Shown: positions 58,965 to 64,000 of the stretch, piece after piece | How positions within the stretch are numbered: position 1 is the first letter of the stretch | Layout: every line of letters begins with the position of its first letter | Source: Cupriavidus consociatus | GTDB taxonomy: Bacteria > Pseudomonadota > Gammaproteobacteria > Burkholderiales > Burkholderiaceae | Direction of reading: 5' to 3' | Assembly (NCBI RefSeq): GCF_017814975.1 | Contig: NZ_JAGIQA010000019.1 | Location: forward strand, 93,890-157,889 | Length of the DNA stretch: 64,000 bases | Position numbers and translations under genes: made by a program | The notes under the pieces: model-generated | The model's input: only the letters and a program-made list of their open reading frames with translations | Told to the model about the DNA's origin: nothing | The model's database searches: none

Positions 58965-60173
58965 TTACTTCTTGATCAACGCACACTTCGACTCGGCCAC
59001 CGTCGTGAACGCCTGATCGCCCGGGATGGTCGCCACCACCTTCAGGTAATCCCACGGCTTCTTCGACTCGGCCGCGGTCTTCACCTGCATCAGGTACATG
59101 TCGTGGATGCCACGGCCGTCCTGGCGGATATAGCCCTTGGTGTAGAAGTCGTTGATCTTCATCTTCTTCAGCTCGGCCATGACCTTGTCCGGATCGTCGG
59201 TCTTGGCCGCTTCCACCGCCTTCAGGTAGGTGCTGACTGCGGAGTAATCCGCCCCCTGCAAGCTGCTTGGCATCTTCTTGTTTCGGATGAAGAAACGGCT
59301 GGCGAACTTGCGGGTGTCGTCGTTCATGTCCCAGTACCAGCTGTCGGTCATCAGCAGGCCTTCGGTGTTCTTCAGACCCAGGCTGTGGATGTCATTGATG
59401 AACATCAGCAGGCCGGCGATCTTCATCGTCTTGGTGATGCCGAATTCCTTGGCCGCCTTGATCGAGTTGATGGTGTCGCCGCCGGCGTTGGCCAGGCCCA
59501 GGATCTGCGCCTTGGACGACTGCGCCTGCAGCAGGAACGACGAGAAGTCAGACGCCGACAGCGGATGGCGCACCTGGCCCGCGACCGTGCCGCCACTGGC
59601 CTTCACCACCGCGGCGGTGTCGCTCTCCAGCGAGTGGCCGAAGGCGTAGTCAGCGGTCAGGAAGAACCACGACTTGCCGCCCTGCTTGACCACCGCGCTG
59701 CCAGTGCCCTTGGCCAGCGCCACCGTGTCATAGGCGTAGTGCACCGTGTACGGCGAGCACTCTTCGTTGGTCAGGCGCGCGGTGCCGGCACCGATGTTGA
59801 TGTAGACGCGCTTCTTCTCCGAAGCGACCTTGTTCATGGCCAGCGCGGTGCCCGAGTTGGTGCCGCCCAGCAGCATGTCGAGGCCCTGCTGGTCCATCCA
59901 TTCGCGCGCCTTGGAGGCGGCGATGTCGGCCTTGTTCTGGTGGTCGGCGGAAACGATCTCGATGGGCTTGCCCAGCACCTTGCCGCCGTGGTCCGCGATC
60001 GCCATCTTGATGGCTTCCAGGCCGCCGGGGCCGTCGATGTCGGCGTACAGGCCCGACATGTCGGTGATATAGCCGATCTTCACGGTGTCGCCGGATACCT
60101 GCGCGGCAGCGCCGAACGAAACCGCACCCATGGCAATAGCCGCCATCGCGGCCGCGAGCCGAGTCTTTTTCAT
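58965..60173 (-). CDS. Branched-chain amino acid-type ABC transporter substrate-binding protein
   Basis: 402 aa. Signal peptide (residues 1-25, cut after FGAAAQ) and a Peripla_BP_6 domain starting VKIGYITDMSGLYADIDGPGGLEAIKMA. GGTNSGTALAMNKVASEKKRVYINIGAGTARLTNEECSPY and FLTADYAFGHSLESDT are typical of LivK relatives with less common ligands (two Cys in the domain). The start at 60173 has GGAG upstream (CAGGAGACAAAGAG). The order livG-livF-livK-livH-livM places it in the middle of the second operon. The ligand is not shown by sequence; amino acids or aromatic compounds are possible. Confidence 0.92.
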   Translation of the reverse strand: MKKTRLAAAMAAIAMGAVSFGAAAQVSGDTVKIGYITDMSGLYADIDGPGGLEAIKMAIADHGGKVLGKPIEIVSADHQNKADIAASKAREWMDQQGLDMLLGGTNSGTALAMNKVASEKKRVYINIGAGTARLTNEECSPYTVHYAYDTVALAKGTGSAVVKQGGKSWFFLTADYAFGHSLESDTAAVVKASGGTVAGQVRHPLSASDFSSFLLQAQSSKAQILGLANAGGDTINSIKAAKEFGITKTMKIAGLLMFINDIHSLGLKNTEGLLMTDSWYWDMNDDTRKFASRFFIRNKKMPSSLQGADYSAVSTYLKAVEAAKTDDPDKVMAELKKMKINDFYTKGYIRQDGRGIHDMYLMQVKTAAESKKPWDYLKVVATIPGDQAFTTVAESKCALIKK

Positions 60174-60261
60174 CTCTTTGTCTCCTGATATGCGGCGGCG
60201 ATGCGCCACCCGTTCCTGCCAAACAGCAATCAACGATCCGGGTATCGGTCAGATCCCGGAA

Positions 60262-60990
60262 TCAGACCCCGAGCAGTTCATGCAGCACCGGCATCTTTGC
60301 CTGCAGTTCGCCGGCATCGAAGCGTTCGACGATGCTGCCGTGCTCCATCACGTAGAAGCGGTCGGCCAGCGGCGCGGCGAAGCGGAAGTTCTGCTCCACC
60401 ATCACCACCGTGTACCCCTTCTGCTTGAGCATCCGGATCATGCGCGCCAGCGCCTGCACGATCACCGGCGCCAGCCCTTCCGAGATTTCATCGAGCAGCA
60501 GCAGGTTGGCGCCGGTGCGCAGGATGCGCGCCACCGCCAGCATCTGCTGCTCGCCGCCCGACAGGCGCGTGCCCTGGCTCTGGCGGCGCTCCTTCAGGTT
60601 GGGGAACATGTCGTAGATCTCGGCCTCGCTCATGCCCGCGCTTTCGCCCGACTTGCCCTTGAGCTGCGGCGGCAGCAGCAGGTTCTCCTCGCATGACAGG
60701 CTGGAGAAGATGGCGCGCTCTTCGGGGCAATAGCCGATGCCGTAGTGCGCAATCTTGTGCGTGGGCAAGCCGATGGTCTCGTTGCCGTTGACCTTGATCG
60801 AGCCCTTGCGCGCGCCGGTCAGGCCCATGATCGCGCGCAGCGTGGTGGTGCGGCCGGCGCCGTTGCGGCCCAGCAGCGTCACCACTTCGCCGCGGTTCAC
60901 GGTGAGGTCGACGCCGTGCAGGATGTGCGATTCGCCGTACCAGGCCTGCAGGCCCTTGATTTCGAGTGCGGGAGTGTTGTTCGTGCTCAT
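60262..60990 (-). CDS. livF: Branched-chain amino acid-type ABC transporter ATPase LivF
   Basis: 242 aa. Walker A is GRNGAGRTT (about 38-46) with Arg in place of the usual catalytic Lys at the penultimate-but-one position (GxxGxGK[ST] would read GKTT), which is worth noting. The signature TRLSGGEQQMLAVARILRTGANLLLLDEISEGLAPVIV contains a LivF-type ABC motif, with Ile-Ser in place of Pro in the D loop region. It lies 16 bp after livG and 88 bp before livK. Family assignment is secure; the Lys-to-Arg change in the P-loop could reduce ATP hydrolysis. Confidence 0.93.
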   Translation of the reverse strand: MSTNNTPALEIKGLQAWYGESHILHGVDLTVNRGEVVTLLGRNGAGRTTTLRAIMGLTGARKGSIKVNGNETIGLPTHKIAHYGIGYCPEERAIFSSLSCEENLLLPPQLKGKSGESAGMSEAEIYDMFPNLKERRQSQGTRLSGGEQQMLAVARILRTGANLLLLDEISEGLAPVIVQALARMIRMLKQKGYTVVMVEQNFRFAAPLADRFYVMEHGSIVERFDAGELQAKMPVLHELLGV

Positions 60991-61006
60991 CGTATCGTCC
61001 CCCGCT

Positions 61007-61783
61007 TCAGTGCGCGCCCTGCAGCTCGGCTTCGGCCGTGCCCATGTAGGCCTCCATCACGCGCGGGTCCTTCGACACCTCGGCGTAAGGCCCCTCGGCC
61101 AGGATCGCGCCCCGCTGCAGCACGGTGATCTTGTCGGCGATCGACGAGACCACGCTCATGTTGTGCTCGACCATCAGGATGGTGCGGCCGGCGGAGACCT
61201 TCTTGATCAGCTGCGTGACGCGGTCGACATCCTCGTGGCCCATGCCCTGCGTGGGCTCGTCGAGCAGCATCAGTTCGGGCTCCATCGCCAGCGTGGTGGC
61301 GATCTCCAGCGCGCGCTTGCGCCCGTACGGCAGGTTCACCGTCAGCGTCTGCGCGAACTCGGTCAGCCCTACCTGCTCGAGCAGCTCCATGGCGCGGTCG
61401 TTGAGCACATCGAGCGAGCGCTCGCTGCGCCAGAACTGGTAAGCGGTGCCGAGCTGGCGCTGCAACCCGATGCGCACGTTCTCCATCACCGTCAGGTGCG
61501 GGAACACCGCCGAGATCTGGAACGAGCGGATCACGCCGCGGCGCGCGATCTGCGCGGGCTTCTCGCGGGTGATGTCGATGCCGTTGAATACGATGGTGCC
61601 GGTGGTCGGCTCCAGGAACTTGGTGAGCAGGTTGAAGCAAGTGGTCTTGCCCGCGCCGTTGGGCCCGATCAATGCATGGATCGAGCCGCGGCGCACCTGT
61701 AGGTTGACGTCGCTCACCGCGGTGAACCCCTTGAACTCCTTGGTGAGGTTCCGCGTTTCCAGGATGGTTTCCTGCTGGTTCAT
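61007..61783 (-). CDS. livG: Branched-chain amino acid-type ABC transporter ATPase LivG
   Basis: 258 aa. Walker A GPNGAGKTT (about 37-45), an LivG-like signature in LPYGRKRALEIATTLAMEPELMLLDEPTQGMGHEDV with Walker B and the Thr-Gln-Gly-Met D loop, and HNMSVVSSIADKITVLQRG. First gene of the second operon (livG-livF-livK-livH-livM). The start at 61783 has GGAG 4 nt upstream (GCAGGAGAC); the frame extends upstream without homology. A hairpin, GCCGGG/CCCGGC (61809-61825), lies just before the ribosome site. Confidence 0.94.
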   Translation of the reverse strand: MNQQETILETRNLTKEFKGFTAVSDVNLQVRRGSIHALIGPNGAGKTTCFNLLTKFLEPTTGTIVFNGIDITREKPAQIARRGVIRSFQISAVFPHLTVMENVRIGLQRQLGTAYQFWRSERSLDVLNDRAMELLEQVGLTEFAQTLTVNLPYGRKRALEIATTLAMEPELMLLDEPTQGMGHEDVDRVTQLIKKVSAGRTILMVEHNMSVVSSIADKITVLQRGAILAEGPYAEVSKDPRVMEAYMGTAEAELQGAH

Positions 61784-62150
61784 GTCTCCTGCCCGCCCTT
61801 CGTTGTACGCCGGGTGATGCCCGGCACTGACTGATGGTCCGAACCGGCCTGTAGGCCCTGTGCCGCGTCCGTCAGGCACGTCCGTGGTGGCGGCATGCTG
61901 CGGTGTCTTTGTTATGGCTGTGCGGGGCGGCTCCCGCCGGAGAACGAGACCAGCACAATGTGCTGCCCCCACCCTCCGAGGCGTCTATTGTGTGCGCCTG
62001 TTGCATCGCAAAACATCGGGGTTTGCACTATGAAACATGAACCAAGTGTCAGTTTTTTTGCAGACGCACATGATCAGCAAACGCCACCTGGCGCCCGCGC
62101 GCTTTCGCGCCCCCGATTTCCCATGCTGCGCCGCCTGCTGGCCGCTAGCG
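61784..62150. other. 367-bp noncoding region between the GMC oxidoreductase and livG
   Basis: No coding frame is credible. It holds a small hairpin, GCCGGG-TGATG-CCCGGC (61809-61825), in the livG leader and an A+T-richer patch near 62020-62065 with TATGAAACATGAAC and a run of seven T. The promoter of the livG operon should be here but no hexamers stood out. No clear terminator for the oxidoreductase was found. Confidence 0.4.
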
Positions 62151-63833
62151 TCAGCCGCTTTCCGCCGCGGCCAGTGGCGCCGGTGCCATCACGCCCGCCG
62201 CCCCCGCGCCGCGCCGGCGGTCTTCGCGGATCATGTCGCTGGCGCGCTCGGCAATCATGATGGTGGGCGAGTTCGTATTGCCCGAGGTGATCAGCGGCAT
62301 CACCGAGGCATCGACCACGCGCAGTCCCTCGATGCCGAACACCCGCAGCCGATTGTCGACCACCGCCATGCCGTCGTCGCCACGTCCCATCTTGCAGGTG
62401 CCGACGGGATGGAAAATCGTGGTGCCGATGCTGCCGGCGGCTTCGGCCAGTTCCTCGTCGGTCTGGAATGCGGGGCCCGGCAGGTACTCCTCGGGTTGGT
62501 ACGGCGCCAGTGCCGGCGATGCCACGATGCGGCGCGTCAGCCGCAGCGAATCGGCCGCGACACGCCGGTCTTCGTCGGTCGACAGATAGTTGGGCGCGAT
62601 CACCGGCGCGTCGCGGAAGTCGGCGCTGCGCGCATGCACGCTGCCGCGCGACGTCGGCCGCAGGTTGCAGGCACTGGCGGTGAAGGCATTGAACGCGTGC
62701 AGCGGATCGCCGAACTTGTCCAGCGACAGCGGCTGCACGTGGTACTCCACGTTCGGCCGCGCCTGCGACGGATCCGAGCGCGCGAAGGCCCCCAGCTGCG
62801 ACGGCGCCATGCTCATCGGCCCGCTCTGGTTGAAGGCGTACTCGACGCCAATGCACAGCTTGCCCCACAGGCTGGCGGCGCGCGTATTGAGCGTACGCAC
62901 GCCGTTGACCTTGACCACGGTACGCAGCTGCAGGTGGTCCTGCAGGTTTTCGCCCACGCCGGGCAAGGCATGGCGTACGTCGATGCCCAGTGCGCGCAGC
63001 CGTTCGGGCTGGCCGATGCCGGACAGCTCCAGCAGTTGCGGCGTATTGACCGCGCCGGCGGAGAGGATGACTTCGTGCCGCGCTGCCGCAGCATGCGGCT
63101 GCCCGCCGCCGATGTATTGCACGCCGGTGCAGCGGCGCCCGTCGAAGGTGAGCGCGCTGACTTGCGCGCCGGTGACGATGGTCAGGTTCGGGCGCTCCGA
63201 CGCGCGGCGCAGGAAGGCCTTGGCGGTGTTCCAGCGGATGCCGCGGCGCTGGTTGACTTCGAAATAGCCGACGCCAAAGTTATCGCCCCGGTTGAAGTCG
63301 TCGGTACGCGGGATGCCGGCTTGTTCCGCCGCATCCGCAAAGCGCTCGAGAATGTCCCAGCGCAGCCGCTGCCCTTCGACGCGCCACTCGCCGTGGGCCC
63401 CATGGAATTCGCTTGGGCCGCGGTGGTGGTCTTCGCAGCGTTTGAACAGCGGGAGCACGTTGTCCCATTTCCAGCCGTCGTCGCCGGACAGGCGGGCCCA
63501 GTCATCGTAGTCTTCGCGCTGGCCGCGCATGTAGATCATGCCGTTGATGGAAGAGCATCCGCCCAGCACGCGGCCGCGGGGATAGCCAAGGGAGCGGCCA
63601 TTCAGGCCGGCCTCTGCTTCGGTGCGGTAGAGCCAGTCCGTGCGAGGGTTGCCGATGCAATACAGGTAGCCTACCGGGATGTGGATCCAGTGGTAGTCGT
63701 CCTTGCCGCCGGCTTCCAGCAGGAGGACGTTGATGTCAGGGTCCTGGGTCAGGCGGTTTGCCAGGACACAGCCGGCCGAGCCGGCGCCAACGATGATGTA
63801 GTCGAATGTCTCCATGGCGGATTTGGTTTGCAT
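62151..63833 (-). CDS. GMC-family FAD oxidoreductase (choline dehydrogenase-like)
   Basis: 560 aa, as usual for bacterial GMC alcohol/choline dehydrogenases. The FAD-binding fingerprint DYIIVGAGSAGCVLANRL is at about 11-28, GYPRGRVLGGCSSINGMIYMRGQ is the PS00623-like signature, and GAVNTPQLLELSGIG is the second GMC signature. The C-terminal VVDASVMPLITSGNTNSPTIMIAERASDMI provides the catalytic His region (here the NTN form). Two starts are possible (63833 or Met7 at 63815). It lies upstream of the second Liv operon on the same strand; whether its product is linked to the imported compound is unknown. Confidence 0.92.
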   Translation of the reverse strand: MQTKSAMETFDYIIVGAGSAGCVLANRLTQDPDINVLLLEAGGKDDYHWIHIPVGYLYCIGNPRTDWLYRTEAEAGLNGRSLGYPRGRVLGGCSSINGMIYMRGQREDYDDWARLSGDDGWKWDNVLPLFKRCEDHHRGPSEFHGAHGEWRVEGQRLRWDILERFADAAEQAGIPRTDDFNRGDNFGVGYFEVNQRRGIRWNTAKAFLRRASERPNLTIVTGAQVSALTFDGRRCTGVQYIGGGQPHAAAARHEVILSAGAVNTPQLLELSGIGQPERLRALGIDVRHALPGVGENLQDHLQLRTVVKVNGVRTLNTRAASLWGKLCIGVEYAFNQSGPMSMAPSQLGAFARSDPSQARPNVEYHVQPLSLDKFGDPLHAFNAFTASACNLRPTSRGSVHARSADFRDAPVIAPNYLSTDEDRRVAADSLRLTRRIVASPALAPYQPEEYLPGPAFQTDEELAEAAGSIGTTIFHPVGTCKMGRGDDGMAVVDNRLRVFGIEGLRVVDASVMPLITSGNTNSPTIMIAERASDMIREDRRRGAGAAGVMAPAPLAAAESG

Positions 63834-63967
63834 TTTTATCTTCTGTGTCTGACGGCTTGGCAGCTGGTGGTGTTGGATGCGCCCTGTTCCGCCCTTCAGG
63901 GCGGAACCGGAAATATCAAATATCTACCAGATGTCAGCCGCAGCAAAGAACCCACAAACCAATCCCA

Positions 63968-64000
63968 CTACTTAGCCACCGGCATCGTAAATTCCGCCCC
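63968..64000 (-). CDS. C-terminal end of an unidentified minus-strand gene (partial)
   Basis: The minus strand reads ...GAEFTMPVAK followed by TAG at 63968-63970, then the window ends. A Gly-Ala-Glu-Phe-Thr ending of this type is common at the C-terminus of histidine-kinase ATPase domains (GAxFT..LP), but ten residues are too few for a call. The 134 bp between this stop and the oxidoreductase start show nothing notable. Confidence 0.35.
   Translation of the reverse strand, partial: GAEFTMPVAK

Overview
The window looks like a piece of the main chromosome of a high-GC betaproteobacterium of the Burkholderiaceae, most like Cupriavidus or Ralstonia. This is inferred from the very G+C-rich third codon positions, a PutA with an N-terminal ribbon-helix-helix (RHH) domain, a Bug-family binding protein, several Liv-type transporters, and the gene set atpIBEFHAGDC - parBA - rsmG - mnmG. 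That last block, with four parS sites, marks the origin-proximal part of the chromosome. dnaA is not in the window. No tRNA or rRNA gene, insertion sequence, prophage or CRISPR array was seen.

Layout. 1-8.6 kb: the end of a cytochrome c5 gene; hemN with an FNR-type promoter; a Liv-type binding protein with no visible export signal; an OmpR-type two-component pair divergent from a small Spy/CpxP-like exported protein; rep helicase; a glycine-zipper lipoprotein. 8.6-15.2 kb: a sigma70 promoter, a tandem glycine riboswitch with its own terminator, then gcvT-gcvH-gcvP-sdaA, which together turn glycine into serine and pyruvate. 15.3-23.2 kb: persulfide dioxygenase, OsmC-like protein and an alpha/beta hydrolase on the plus strand; then, on the minus strand, a CPA2 antiporter coupled to a YbdK-type ligase, a TPR protein and an orphan LivK-type protein. 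23.3-33 kb: putA with three copies of a PutA-type operator, priA, hemE, an esterase and a CoA-binding protein.

33-46.3 kb: a 760-bp intergenic stretch that may encode a structured RNA, then the nine-gene ATP synthase operon, parA-parB, rsmG and mnmG. Four parS sites lie in and upstream of mnmG. 46.3-49.3 kb: N-formylglutamate amidohydrolase and a Bug binding protein in one operon, divergent from a LysR regulator. 49.5-62 kb: two complete branched-chain-amino-acid-type ABC transporters. The first (livK-livH-livMG-livF) has its second permease and first ATPase fused in one polypeptide. The second (livG-livF-livK-livH-livM) has five separate genes and an inverted pair of REP-like palindromes. 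Between the two lie a TauE/SafE permease and an unrecognised gene. 62-64 kb: a GMC oxidoreductase and the last codons of another minus-strand gene.

Most genes are ordinary and well conserved. The points of most interest are regulatory or structural: a 154-bp ERIC-like imperfect palindrome with flanking hairpins before livK (54.6-54.85 kb); an orphan plus-strand terminator after a chain of hairpins (33.3-33.64 kb); the exact operators at putA; the FNR promoter of hemN; the structured linker inside the glycine riboswitch; and the parS cluster that brackets a terminator.
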